A program made the translations under genes and the position numbers. This document shows positions 23,846 through 32,491 of a DNA stretch of 47,401 nt, one piece after another. The stretch's first letter is position 1. Each line of letters starts with the position of its first letter. Below the pieces are notes generated by a model, which saw only the letters and a program-made list of their open reading frames with translations, made no database searches and was not told the DNA's origin. Source of the stretch: Acidobacteria bacterium UBA2994 (GTDB taxonomy: Bacteria; Acidobacteriota; Vicinamibacteria; Vicinamibacterales; UBA8438); the NCBI GenBank assembly GCA_002346545.1, contig DEAA01000042.1, positions 41,529 to 88,929 on the forward strand, written 5' to 3'.

Positions 23846-24815
23846 CCCCGCCTACCTGAGCCTCGTCCTGACGGGACGGAACGATGACTACGGGGGCCCG
23901 TTCGTACCCAGGTTCTTTCGGGTTCTGGCCTTCAACCTTCAGGAACTGACCGCCCGCCAGATTCCGGTTGAAGTCCGGCTCGTAGAGTGGAGCCCGACTC
24001 CAGGGCGACCACTACTCGCCGAGCGCCTACTCGAGACACTGCCCTCCCGGTGGCACGATTTGGTCACCACCTATGTGGTCGACCCCCAGTATCAGGAAGT
24101 ACTCAGCCTGAACCCGCGTCTCCGATATCTTGAGTTCTTCGCCAAGAATGTCGGCGTCAGACGCTCGACAGGGCGATTCATCCTGACGACCAACACCGAC
24201 ACGTTGCTGAGCCAACGTTTACTGGATCTCCTCGCGAAAGACAAACTGGTACCAGGACGGGTGTATCGAGCCAACCGAATCGACTTGAAGCTGGGTTTGG
24301 ACGACAGTGGACTCACTCATACGATCCTCGACAATCCTGAAAACCACGTGCCACGCCGGCCCATCCGCCCGCCGCTCTATGCTGGAGCGGCCGGCGACTT
24401 CCTCTTGAGCGACTCCGACACATTCCAGACCCTGCGCGGCTTCAACGAGGTCTATCGACTGGCCAGACTCGGCATAGACCACAACTTCTTGGTCAAGGCT
24501 AGGTCCTCCAGTGTGCCGATCGAGGACATCGGTGCCCCCGTCTATCACATCAGCCATACGACCAGTTTCCAGGTCGCTCGAAACATCGCAAGCCCAGACG
24601 AAGCGACGGCGCTCTGGGGCAAGCGCGACTGGAACCAGCACGAGGTCATTTATCACAATCCCGAGAACTGGGGACTAGCTGACGCGCCAGAGCTCCCGCT
24701 CAACGACCGGACCATCCGGCTTCGCTTCGATTGGCGGGCCGTACCGCCTTTGACCGAACTCCGGCGGATCGTCCGCTCGGGCGCCACCACGCCTGCTCAG
24801 GCTGACGCCCGCTGA
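23838..24815 (+). CDS. Glycosyltransferase, GT-A type
   Basis: A 325-residue protein with a GT-A-like N-terminal domain. LSLVLTGRNDDYGG is the first strand and nucleotide loop; FAKNVGVRRSTGRFILTTNTD ends in NTD, the likely DxD-type metal and sugar-nucleotide site; YAGAAGDFLLSDSDTF and GFNEVYRLARLGIDHNFLVKA resemble the acceptor-side loop of GT2-related enzymes. The frame is open to 23778, but the GTG at 23838, overlapping the previous stop, removes a low-complexity extension. It probably transfers a sugar in the cytoplasm. It is coupled to the coiled-coil gene and is followed after 14 bp by a lipoprotein gene. Confidence 0.78.
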   Translation: MSSPAYLSLVLTGRNDDYGGPFVPRFFRVLAFNLQELTARQIPVEVRLVEWSPTPGRPLLAERLLETLPSRWHDLVTTYVVDPQYQEVLSLNPRLRYLEFFAKNVGVRRSTGRFILTTNTDTLLSQRLLDLLAKDKLVPGRVYRANRIDLKLGLDDSGLTHTILDNPENHVPRRPIRPPLYAGAAGDFLLSDSDTFQTLRGFNEVYRLARLGIDHNFLVKARSSSVPIEDIGAPVYHISHTTSFQVARNIASPDEATALWGKRDWNQHEVIYHNPENWGLADAPELPLNDRTIRLRFDWRAVPPLTELRRIVRSGATTPAQADAR

Positions 24816-24829
24816 AGATAGGCTGCATC

Positions 24830-25342
24830 ATGTCAGCTATGCCACATTCTTCGACGGGGTGGATGCCGATCGTCTGGTGCACATTCGGGTGCGCTTTTTC
24901 GGCCTGCGCGCCGCCGCCTGCAAGCGGACAGACAGACACCGACCTGAGGGCCGCCGTAGAAGTGGCGCTCGCCCTCGACCCGGTCACGACCGCCCTCGAG
25001 CTGACTGCCATCCCAGACGCCGGAGTTATCAGAATCACCGGCCACACAGACACGCTTGACCAACAGGAACACGCGCTACGCGTCGCGGCGGCGGTGCCAG
25101 GCGTGGTCCAGACGTTCGATAACATGACCCTCGGAGCACAGACGGTCGCCAGAATCGTACGCGAGGTCGAGGCCGCCTTAGCTGCGGCCCCCGCCCTGGG
25201 CGAGGTCACATTCACCGTGGTAGTCAACGATGGCGTGGTAACGCTCACGAGCGACGATACCGACGCCACCCAGCGGCAGCTCGCGATCGAGATCGCCGAT
25301 GGGATTGGGAGTGTTACGTCGGTCGTCGACCGTATGCGCTGA
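24830..25342 (+). CDS. BON-domain lipoprotein
   Basis: A 170-residue secreted protein. The N-terminus has a hydrophobic segment, MPIVWCTFGCAFSAC, ending in FSAC, a plausible though slightly atypical lipobox with the lipidated cysteine near residue 26. The mature part has two BON-like repeats of alpha-beta-beta pattern: DLRAAVEVALALDP...GVIRITGHTDT and IVREVEAALAAAP...GVVTLTSDDTD, each ending in a short helix and VV-V strand. BON domains bind phospholipids or hold periplasmic and outer-membrane structures, so a role in surface anchoring of the polysaccharide machinery is plausible. Its stop codon forms a TGATCA palindrome with the stop of the convergent gene. Confidence 0.78.
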   Translation: MSAMPHSSTGWMPIVWCTFGCAFSACAPPPASGQTDTDLRAAVEVALALDPVTTALELTAIPDAGVIRITGHTDTLDQQEHALRVAAAVPGVVQTFDNMTLGAQTVARIVREVEAALAAAPALGEVTFTVVVNDGVVTLTSDDTDATQRQLAIEIADGIGSVTSVVDRMR

Positions 25343-26068
25343 TCACTCAGACAAACCTGTCCCCTCGCCTGCGTCGAACCCTCCCGCCACCATCCGCTCG
25401 ACCCCGGCCACGACACAGACGTTGGCGAGCATCAGGAGCACCAGCATCGCCAGCGGCCCCGGCACTAACGAGGCGCCGTCATTCAATCGACGGACCATCC
25501 GCGCCCACGCGCTGAGGTCCTCCGCCCTCAAAGTGAAGAGTAGGTCGGCTGGTTGAGTACGACCGTTCACGGCGAGCTCTCCCAGCGGATATCCATCGCC
25601 CTCATGCATCCAGAACGACAGTCCGCGACCTGGAGATGCATCGGGCACTGACAGATCAATTCGATACCGACGTCCGGCGGACCGCGCAAGCCTGGGCACC
25701 CCGATCACCAGCGGCTGATCTTCGGCAAGATGGTCGACAGATACATTTGTCCCGAAGACGAACTCCGGCGGGCCCAGCGGAGTGACGTCATACAGTCGGA
25801 AGACGAGCGGCCCCTCCGAGGCCGTCTCCGCCACCGGCCACAGCGTCACTCTGTCTAACCCGACAATACTGGCAGTCATGGTCTGGCTGATAGCGATATC
25901 GCCGGACACCTCCCCCACGACGAAACTACCCGGACGGCGCGCGACGGCGTCCTGCTGCACACGCCCAGCCCCCAGGAGATAGACCTCGGCTCCCACCAGC
26001 ACTGCCGCCAGCCCAGTGAGGAGCCGCCAATCCGGAGCCCGACGAACAGTCCAAGTGTCAGCCGACAT
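25343..26068 (-). CDS. Membrane-anchored protein of unknown function
   Basis: A 241-residue protein with one membrane segment near residues 17-35 and another near 205-226. The extracytoplasmic middle (about 40-195) is rich in short beta strands, as in a beta-sandwich (VTLWPVAET, FRLYDVTPLG, YRIDLSVPDASPGRGLSFWMH). It resembles the carbohydrate-binding-like beta domains that sit next to DUF2142 or YfhO proteins, but I cannot name a family. ATG at 26068 overlaps the upstream DUF2142-like gene by 11 bases, so it is probably co-translated with it. The likely site is the periplasmic face of the inner membrane. Confidence 0.7.
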   Translation of the reverse strand: MSADTWTVRRAPDWRLLTGLAAVLVGAEVYLLGAGRVQQDAVARRPGSFVVGEVSGDIAISQTMTASIVGLDRVTLWPVAETASEGPLVFRLYDVTPLGPPEFVFGTNVSVDHLAEDQPLVIGVPRLARSAGRRYRIDLSVPDASPGRGLSFWMHEGDGYPLGELAVNGRTQPADLLFTLRAEDLSAWARMVRRLNDGASLVPGPLAMLVLLMLANVCVVAGVERMVAGGFDAGEGTGLSE

Positions 26069-27473
26069 AGAGAGGAATAAGCACGGCGCTCCAACCCACG
26101 AGATCGAACAGAATCACTGTCGTGATCAGACCGGCAGCCAGGACCGGCCAGCGCCGCACGGGCCACCACCCGCGCAGACCGATCCAGAACAAGGCAAGCA
26201 TCGGCGCGAGGACCGGAAAGAGATATTGCCCTTGCGGCCCAACGTGAAGTCGAAAGTGCACGGCGTAGATCGAGGCAACCTGCACCGCCACGAGCCCGAA
26301 AGCGATCACGACCGGGAGCGACGGACGCATGCGGTGGCGCCACGCCGCGACGCCGAGTCCGAGGAGAGAGACCACCATGAGCCCTCGAACCAGCCATGTC
26401 CAGGAGATCGGTGCGGGGTACCGCATCCATCCAGCGTAGAACCAAGCGCTATCCAGCAACGTCCACGTAAACCGCTCGAAGTACTCCAAACTGGCCGACT
26501 CGGGATTCATCGACCGAGAGGTCACCGTCACCCACAGTGTCCGGAGAATACGTTCCACCTCGCCCGGTAGCAGCACGACGACCCCGACCGCGAGCACGAG
26601 CATGGCGGCACTCGCAGCCACGAGCCCACGAACCTTGAATGTCCCGGTCCACCACGAACGTACGAATGCCAGGACCGTGACACCGGCAGCCATGACCCCC
26701 AAGGGGATGCCCGCCCGTTTCGTGAGGAGTCCGGCAAGAGCCACAAGCCAGACCAGTCCCACCGTCCGCACCGACCGCTCGCCGGTGAAAAGCACCGCCG
26801 TTTGCCACCAGAAGATCGCACCGCAAAGGTTGATGAGCGGGCCGGGAGAGACGCCTGTCGACACAAGCGCAAATTGGGGTAATACCGACAGCAGCAGTGC
26901 CGTTAAGTCTGCCAGCTGGACACCGAACAACTTTCGGGTCCCAGCCCAACCACACCACAATGTGGCGATGCCAAGCAGCGCCGATATCCAGCGCAGCACA
27001 TACAACTGACCCAGCAGCGAGGTCACATCAAAGGCGCGCAGCACCCACGCCGCCGTCACGTAATACAGCGTCGGCCCCGAATCGACGACCGTCAATCCCG
27101 CCTCGGTCAACGACGTCGGTAGAGGTGACGGTTGCGGACGACCGTAGTAGCGCCACCAACCGTGCTCGGCCATCGACGTGAGCAGTTCCCGCTCGAGCCC
27201 AGGATCGGCTCGGCGAGTGCGGAACGAAGCACCCTGGAGGAAGGTAGGGACGAGTACGTCAGTCGCGTCCGAGGCAGCCGGTCTGAGCACATAGCCCACG
27301 TCCGGCGTGTCCTGCTCCGCCAGGATCCGGGCAAACAGCAGGTGGGACGGTTCGTCCGGCTGTTGCCACGGGGGCACCACGGCCAACGCGACGAGCAGGC
27401 GAACGCCCAGCACTCCGGTGGCTAGTACCAGCACCCACCGACGTTCCACGAACTGCCGCAGCAACATCAGCAT
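26058..27473 (-). CDS. DUF2142-like polytopic membrane protein (probable GT-C)
   Basis: A 471-residue membrane protein with about ten predicted transmembrane segments. The first segment is followed by PPWQQPDEPSHL, where the acidic pair in a periplasmic loop is typical of GT-C glycosyltransferases that use polyprenyl-phosphate sugars and of DUF2142 proteins. A long soluble loop (about residues 45-135) follows, then repeated hydrophobic helices and YAVHFRLHVGPQGQYLFPVL near the end, a segment often conserved in DUF2142. It could transfer a sugar from a polyprenol-phosphate donor, such as one made by the GT2 at 32492, on the periplasmic side. ATG start; 39 bp after the YdcF-like gene. Confidence 0.8.
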   Translation of the reverse strand: MLMLLRQFVERRWVLVLATGVLGVRLLVALAVVPPWQQPDEPSHLLFARILAEQDTPDVGYVLRPAASDATDVLVPTFLQGASFRTRRADPGLERELLTSMAEHGWWRYYGRPQPSPLPTSLTEAGLTVVDSGPTLYYVTAAWVLRAFDVTSLLGQLYVLRWISALLGIATLWCGWAGTRKLFGVQLADLTALLLSVLPQFALVSTGVSPGPLINLCGAIFWWQTAVLFTGERSVRTVGLVWLVALAGLLTKRAGIPLGVMAAGVTVLAFVRSWWTGTFKVRGLVAASAAMLVLAVGVVVLLPGEVERILRTLWVTVTSRSMNPESASLEYFERFTWTLLDSAWFYAGWMRYPAPISWTWLVRGLMVVSLLGLGVAAWRHRMRPSLPVVIAFGLVAVQVASIYAVHFRLHVGPQGQYLFPVLAPMLALFWIGLRGWWPVRRWPVLAAGLITTVILFDLVGWSAVLIPLYVG

Positions 27474-27512
27474 GTTCGACTTGTGCGTACTCTGAACCGA
27501 CTCTCGGTCAAC

Positions 27513-28181
27513 TTAGCGATACCAAAGTCGATAGAAGATGAGCTTCTGCCATTCAAACAGGCCGTTCCGCAGCATGTTCCGGTCGCGCCACCACAGCTGT
27601 GGGTCAAACGGCTCCAGAGAATCAGGCCTCACTCGCAAAGAAACATGCTCATCGAGCGCTCGCTCGAACACCCACCGCGCGCGGGCGGTGTGGTAGCCCG
27701 AGGTCACCAGAATCACGCGGTCAAGCCCCTGCTGCCGGACCCAGTCCGATACGAGTTCGGATTCCTGCATGGTGGACGACACCGGTTCGGGCATCACGCT
27801 GATCACATCGTTGGGCACGCCGAGCTCCGCCATGTAGCGCAAGCGCTCTTCGAGGAGGTTCGGCGCGTGCACTCCGCGATTTCGGAGCGCTGTCACGCTG
27901 GCCCTGGGTGGAGCCGTGGTAAGTACGACCCGCGGCGCATAGCCAGCTCGATACAGATCGGCCGCTTCGATCTCGCGGGCCGGCGTTCCTCCAGACAACA
28001 CGACGATCACGTCGGCGTCGGCCATCGAATCTTCGTGCAACAACTGGTCCCCAACCCGTTCCAGCAGCGGAGCCTGAGCCAGCCAGAGCACGGCCACGAT
28101 CACGGCCACCCCTCCGCCTAGCGCGGCGCTCCAGGCCAGCACCCGGCGCGGTCGAATGGTGACAGTGTAGGTCTCTCTCAT
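27513..28181 (-). CDS. YdcF/SanA-like DUF218 protein
   Basis: A 222-residue protein with one N-terminal membrane segment (about residues 12-34) and a DUF218 domain outside. DADVIVVLSGG is the defining N-terminal strand-loop; DLYRAGYAPRVVLTT, ESELVSDWVRQQGLDRVILVTSGYHTARA and the arginine-rich end of the domain follow. DUF218 proteins are envelope proteins of uncertain chemistry linked to cell-envelope barrier function. The frame is open to 28352, but the ATG at 28181, 16 bp after the upstream stop with a GGGAG site 9 bases before, gives a normal N-terminus. It may take part in lipid carrier or polysaccharide processing. Confidence 0.82.
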   Translation of the reverse strand: MRETYTVTIRPRRVLAWSAALGGGVAVIVAVLWLAQAPLLERVGDQLLHEDSMADADVIVVLSGGTPAREIEAADLYRAGYAPRVVLTTAPPRASVTALRNRGVHAPNLLEERLRYMAELGVPNDVISVMPEPVSSTMQESELVSDWVRQQGLDRVILVTSGYHTARARWVFERALDEHVSLRVRPDSLEPFDPQLWWRDRNMLRNGLFEWQKLIFYRLWYR

Positions 28182-28197
28182 TCTGAGCGACTCCCGC

Positions 28198-29181
28198 TCA
28201 GCGCACGACATGGCGACGCCACTCCTCGAGCACGTCGCAAACCGTCTGGCCCAGGGGAACGCGGGGACGCCATCCGAGTTGCCGGAGTTTCGCCGGATCA
28301 CCCACGCTGACATCGACGCCGTGACCACCGCGCGTAGCCACGGACACGTCACCGAGTCCGGCCATGGCTAATAGGTGTTCCAGTAGGTCGCCCACCCGCA
28401 CGCCGTGCCCGCGACACACGTTGTAGACGCTTCCCGGCTCGCCCCGGGCGGCGAGAGTCACCAACGCCATGACGGTGTCACGCACGTCGATGAAATCGCG
28501 TACTCCAGCGAGGCCACGGGTCATGATGGGGTCGGACCGACCTGCCTCACGTTTTGCCACTTGCTCAGCCATCCGCGGCAACACGCGTCCGCGTGCCTGC
28601 CCGGGCCCGACCACGTTAAATGGACGCACCCGCACGACCGCAAGACCCTCGGCGGCGCTGGCGCGAATGACCAGGGCCTCGGCCAGAAGCTTCCCAATAC
28701 CGTGGTAGCTCGCCGGCGCAGGTGGATGTCGCTCGGTTAGGGGTCGACCGTCGCTGGGACCGTACACGGCGCTGGAGGACACCAGCACGAGCCGCGGTGG
28801 GCAGGGCACGGCCAGACAGGCCTCGAGAAGATGCTCCGTCTGGCGTAAGCCCAGCTCAACGAGACCGTAGGTATCGCCGGCTGCAGCGGGCGCGGGCGCG
28901 GCCAGATGCACGACGACAGCCGGGGGACGTCGACGAAAACGACGAACCAGCCGAGTCGGATCGTCTTCCAGGTCGTGTTGCCAGGCCCGTACGCCGCCTC
29001 CACCAGTACGCGACAGCGCGGAAACCGAGACTCCGCCAGCCCGTAGATACCGCACGAGGGGACGACCGATGAACCCGCTGGCACCGGTTACGAGAATCGG
29101 CTGACCGGCCAGCATGCGCCCGAGCCGAACAAGATCGCGGCGAGCCCAGCGCGGCGCCGTCGACCTGGTGTCCTCACCCAC
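28198..29181 (-). CDS. NAD-dependent epimerase/reductase (extended SDR)
   Basis: A 327-residue extended SDR acting on nucleotide sugars. ILVTGASGFIG (near 29-39) is the NAD(P) loop, VVHLAAPAP the second motif, LVSSSAVYG the serine strand, and YHGIGK holds the catalytic Tyr and Lys. The RPFNVVGPGQ and RDFIDVRDTV segments are typical of GDP-4-keto-6-deoxy-sugar reductases (RMD-like) and related 4-epimerases. GTG at 29181 has a GGAGG site five bases upstream and is therefore preferred over the internal ATG at 29115. It diverges from the acyltransferase gene at 29336 and probably heads a unit with the YdcF-like and DUF2142-like genes. Product sugar unknown. Confidence 0.86.
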   Translation of the reverse strand: MGEDTRSTAPRWARRDLVRLGRMLAGQPILVTGASGFIGRPLVRYLRAGGVSVSALSRTGGGGVRAWQHDLEDDPTRLVRRFRRRPPAVVVHLAAPAPAAAGDTYGLVELGLRQTEHLLEACLAVPCPPRLVLVSSSAVYGPSDGRPLTERHPPAPASYHGIGKLLAEALVIRASAAEGLAVVRVRPFNVVGPGQARGRVLPRMAEQVAKREAGRSDPIMTRGLAGVRDFIDVRDTVMALVTLAARGEPGSVYNVCRGHGVRVGDLLEHLLAMAGLGDVSVATRGGHGVDVSVGDPAKLRQLGWRPRVPLGQTVCDVLEEWRRHVVR

Positions 29182-29335
29182 GGAAACCTCCGGCCGGGTG
29201 ATATACTTCCGCCCGTTCCATCCCGTCCGCCATGTGCCCCGTTATCTGCGCCCCCAGCGAGCCACCTCCGCCGTATCAGGTGTGGGTCGACTGGTGAAGG
29301 TGAAGTCCAGCGGAAACGCCGACGCGTCCCCGCGT

Positions 29336-29917
29336 ATGGATTCACCCACCCGACCGAGCTCCTGGAGCGCCTGCTGGAGCTTCGACGAGAACCGGGCCAC
29401 GCCAACGCCTCGCGGCTGGCTCCGTCGCTTCACCTATCTCTGTCTCGATCAACGATACAGCGCTGTCGTCCTGTTGCGTTTAACCCAGTATCACTACGAC
29501 CGCGGTCAACGGAACCGGTCGCGAATCGCGGGACGGATGAATAGCGTGCTCAACGGCATCGAGGCGAGCCCCCGGGCTCAGATAGGCTTGGGCGTGATCT
29601 TCAATGGTGGCCGGGTCGTCATCGGTGGAGAGACTAACATCGGGCAAAACGCACACCTGTTCACCAACGTCAACTTCGGGCTGCGGGCCGGCGGCTATCC
29701 AACGGTCGGCGACAGGGTGACCGTCTTTGCCAACGCGGTGATCACGGGCAACATCGCGATCGGCGACGAAGCGGTTGTCGGTCCAAACAGCGTCGTGCGC
29801 AGCGACGTAGCCGCCCGTACGGTCGTCGCCGGCACCCCGGCGGCCCCGATACGAACGCGGCGCCCGCCGGTGGATCCCACGCGGCAGTTTGGCGAACCCG
29901 GTTCGGAACAAGGCTAG
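29336..29917 (+). CDS. Hexapeptide-repeat acyltransferase (serine-acetyltransferase-like)
   Basis: A 193-residue protein with a left-handed beta-helix in the C-terminal half. Hexapeptide-like turns run through IGLGVIFNGGRVVIGGETNIGQNAHLF and YPTVGDRVTVFANAVITGNIAIGDEAVVGPNSVV, ending in VVAGTPAAP, the usual CysE/NeuD-like ending. The short helical N-terminus (RRFTYLCLDQRYSAVVLLRL) matches sugar or serine O-acetyltransferases in polysaccharide clusters. It probably acetylates a hydroxyl or amino group of the glycan using acetyl-CoA. The start is uncertain: the frame is open to 29114, with ATG 29336 or GTG 29198 the best candidates and no clear ribosome site. Its stop lies one base from the convergent YfhO-like stop. 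Confidence 0.78.
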   Translation: MDSPTRPSSWSACWSFDENRATPTPRGWLRRFTYLCLDQRYSAVVLLRLTQYHYDRGQRNRSRIAGRMNSVLNGIEASPRAQIGLGVIFNGGRVVIGGETNIGQNAHLFTNVNFGLRAGGYPTVGDRVTVFANAVITGNIAIGDEAVVGPNSVVRSDVAARTVVAGTPAAPIRTRRPPVDPTRQFGEPGSEQG

Positions 29918-29918
29918 T

Positions 29919-32447
29919 CTAGCGGTCCGCCCCGCCCCCCGTACCCGCCTGGCGTCGGCGGCTCAGCACGAGAATCGCGACCGCGAGTCCCATCCCGATA
30001 CCCGACATCCACACGCCGAGCCTCAGCCCAGGCGGACGATATGCGAAGGTCACTCGGTGACGACCGGCGTCTAGCGCGACTCCTTTGAACAGATAGTTGG
30101 CGCGAAGTATCGGGCGAGACGCCTCGTCCACAAACGCGGTCCACCCGGGGTGAAATGCATCGTTGTAGACGAGCACACCGGCGGCCGGAGCAGCGACGTC
30201 CACGACCACTTCGTTCGGCTGATACGACACGATTGTCACCTGTCCCGGGGCAGAACCTGTTCGCGGTCGAGCACCGTCGCCCTCAATAATCGCCATGGAC
30301 CGCGGGTCGAATCCAGACTCGCGGATCGCCTCGAACGCCTCATCGCCGTCCGCGACTACCCGTACGTCTGAGGTGAAGACGAAGCGTGGCGCGGCACCGA
30401 GATTGTCGTAGAGGTGATAGACCTCACCCCGGGCCCGGAGACGGAACCCAGGCCCTTCGAGCGGCAACGACGACAACAGCTGGTTAACACCAGCCACATC
30501 GAGCAACGCCGAACCCACCTCGGACTGGCCGATGCGAAGATACCCCTTTCCGCCCCCCCACACCGACTGAAGAAATGGGTTGTCTTCCAGTACGGCCTGA
30601 TGGAAGCGATCCAACCGACCACTGGTCATGTTCGCGCCACGGGTGTACATCGAGGCGCCGATCGTATTGAAGAAGCTCCCCTGCATCGTGATGTTGGACT
30701 GGAAACGGCTGAACTCGGGGAACGGATTCGAGAGCAGGTGCAGCTCCGGATTGTGCAGGTCGTCTGGCAACCCACGGCGCGCGATCAATTCCCGCTCGAT
30801 GGCAGTCGGCTCGTTGAACACGATTGCCGTCCGCGCGCCTGGCATCGAGTTCTCCAGCCACTGTCGAACGGGAAGCTCGGAGACAGCCGTGACGCCCCGG
30901 TTGAACGGGTAGTAGAGGTGGGCCAATCCGATCTGGCTGCCGATGACACCCGCCACCAGCGCTGCCAGCACGCCCCGCCCGGCGCCAGCACGCAACCGTT
31001 CGAAGGCCCATAGGCTGCAGGTCAGCCCGGTCGGCACCACGAGCAAGTACAGCACTTGAGGGAAGGCCAGGTGATGTTCCAGATAGAAGGCCAGATGGGA
31101 TTGCGGTCGGTCAGTTACCAAGCCCAGTAGGTCGTATACGCCGGTCCACTCCAGTCCCTTCACCGCGACCACGCATCCAATGGTGGCCAAAGTGGCCGTT
31201 GCATAAGCGCCGAGCAGCAACCCGCGATGCAGGCGGTAGCCGCGGAGGACGAGCGCACCGACCCGGCCCGTAGTGGCCCGAAAGTCACCCGCCACAAGTT
31301 TGGTCGTCACGATCGCCAAACACACGGCGGCACTGAAGAAGTACAGCGGCACCGCGCGGTGCCACCCGGTACCACGGGTGAGGTACACCACCAGGTCGAG
31401 CAGCGGAATCCATCGATTGACGATCGACAGGAGCACGAAACCCGCCGCGAAGAAGAAGAAGAAGGCCTCAGCACGGCTGAACGACGGCCGATGCGCTACG
31501 AACAGGAGCAGACTCGGCAGAAACAGCAGATGGGAATAGCGGTTCAGCGTCTCGAAGCCGGTCAGGAGCCCAGTGGTAAACATCTGCTCGTCGATAAAAA
31601 TCCAGGAAGTGAACGGCACATGGAACGAGAGCAGCCAGGGCAATGGGGCCAACGAGGTGAAGAAGCCGTACAGATGCGAGCGCTGGTTGACGGCCAGCTC
31701 GGTCACGAAGGGCACCAGGTAGAAGGACGACAAGACGAGAAAGAGCGCAACCGCCGCGCCAAGTCGCAGGACCGGTGACAGAGCCGTCCGAATCTGGCGA
31801 GCCTGCCACCGGGGCGCCTCAAGATAGAGGAGGTAGCATCCGAGCAAAACGACGGAAAACTGGACCGCCGCTATGTTAGAGATCGCGTACGCGAGCACCA
31901 GCAACAGCGCCAGCCACACGACGTCTGCCCATGATTGACGCTCTCGTAGCCGGTCGACGAGACAGATCTGAAACGGGACAAACCCGTAGCCCCCGAAGGT
32001 ATTGAACAGAAACTCGTTGTGAAAGCCTGGCGTGAACAGGAAGGTGGCAGCGCCCATCAAGGCGATCGCAGGGGGCACACCGAAGCGGCGAACCAGCAGC
32101 CAGATGGTGCCCGTCACCAACACCAACACCTGGATGGCGACCAGCAGGATCATGGCCACCTCCGGATCCGGTACCACCGCGAACAGTACAGCCGATAGAT
32201 GAAATGCGGTCTGCGTCGCATCGGTCGTGAACGTGCTGACCCCGACATTGGCCCCCGGACGCCAAAGGGGCAGGACCCCCTGCCGGAGCCATTCCCCCGC
32301 CTCGGTCCGGCTGTGGTAGATGATTGCGGGGTCGGCAGAAGTCACCGGGAGCTGCCGGCTCACCAGATAGTCCTGAAAGAAGAACGCGATGAGCAGGGCC
32401 ACGCCGCCCGCGATCAGCCATCCCCGCCGCCTGGGCAACTGTGTCAC
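29919..32447 (-). CDS. YfhO-like polytopic membrane protein
   Basis: An 842-residue protein with about twelve predicted transmembrane helices in residues 1-520 and a large periplasmic C-terminal part. The first periplasmic loop contains SADPAIIYHSRTEAGEWLRQGVLPLW, split here as TSADPAIIYH and LPLWRPGANVG. The C-terminus ends with LVYNDAFHPGWTAFVDE, FKGVALDAGRHRVTFAYRPP and a final helix, which is the YfhO family ending. YfhO-type proteins are GT-C-like and decorate cell-wall or surface glycans with sugars from polyprenol-phosphate. The neighbouring DPM1-like GT2 could make that donor. GTG start at 32447. It closes the right operon. Confidence 0.86.
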   Translation of the reverse strand: MTQLPRRRGWLIAGGVALLIAFFFQDYLVSRQLPVTSADPAIIYHSRTEAGEWLRQGVLPLWRPGANVGVSTFTTDATQTAFHLSAVLFAVVPDPEVAMILLVAIQVLVLVTGTIWLLVRRFGVPPAIALMGAATFLFTPGFHNEFLFNTFGGYGFVPFQICLVDRLRERQSWADVVWLALLLVLAYAISNIAAVQFSVVLLGCYLLYLEAPRWQARQIRTALSPVLRLGAAVALFLVLSSFYLVPFVTELAVNQRSHLYGFFTSLAPLPWLLSFHVPFTSWIFIDEQMFTTGLLTGFETLNRYSHLLFLPSLLLFVAHRPSFSRAEAFFFFFAAGFVLLSIVNRWIPLLDLVVYLTRGTGWHRAVPLYFFSAAVCLAIVTTKLVAGDFRATTGRVGALVLRGYRLHRGLLLGAYATATLATIGCVVAVKGLEWTGVYDLLGLVTDRPQSHLAFYLEHHLAFPQVLYLLVVPTGLTCSLWAFERLRAGAGRGVLAALVAGVIGSQIGLAHLYYPFNRGVTAVSELPVRQWLENSMPGARTAIVFNEPTAIERELIARRGLPDDLHNPELHLLSNPFPEFSRFQSNITMQGSFFNTIGASMYTRGANMTSGRLDRFHQAVLEDNPFLQSVWGGGKGYLRIGQSEVGSALLDVAGVNQLLSSLPLEGPGFRLRARGEVYHLYDNLGAAPRFVFTSDVRVVADGDEAFEAIRESGFDPRSMAIIEGDGARPRTGSAPGQVTIVSYQPNEVVVDVAAPAAGVLVYNDAFHPGWTAFVDEASRPILRANYLFKGVALDAGRHRVTFAYRPPGLRLGVWMSGIGMGLAVAILVLSRRRQAGTGGGADR

Positions 32448-32491
32448 CGTATTCCGCGATGCTTGAGGACTACCACGTGTGATCCTGGCTG

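Noticed and set aside
29182..29335. TATATC as a -10 box for the epimerase gene at 29181
   Set aside because: It lies too close to the ribosome site, and no -35-like hexamer is found at a proper distance.
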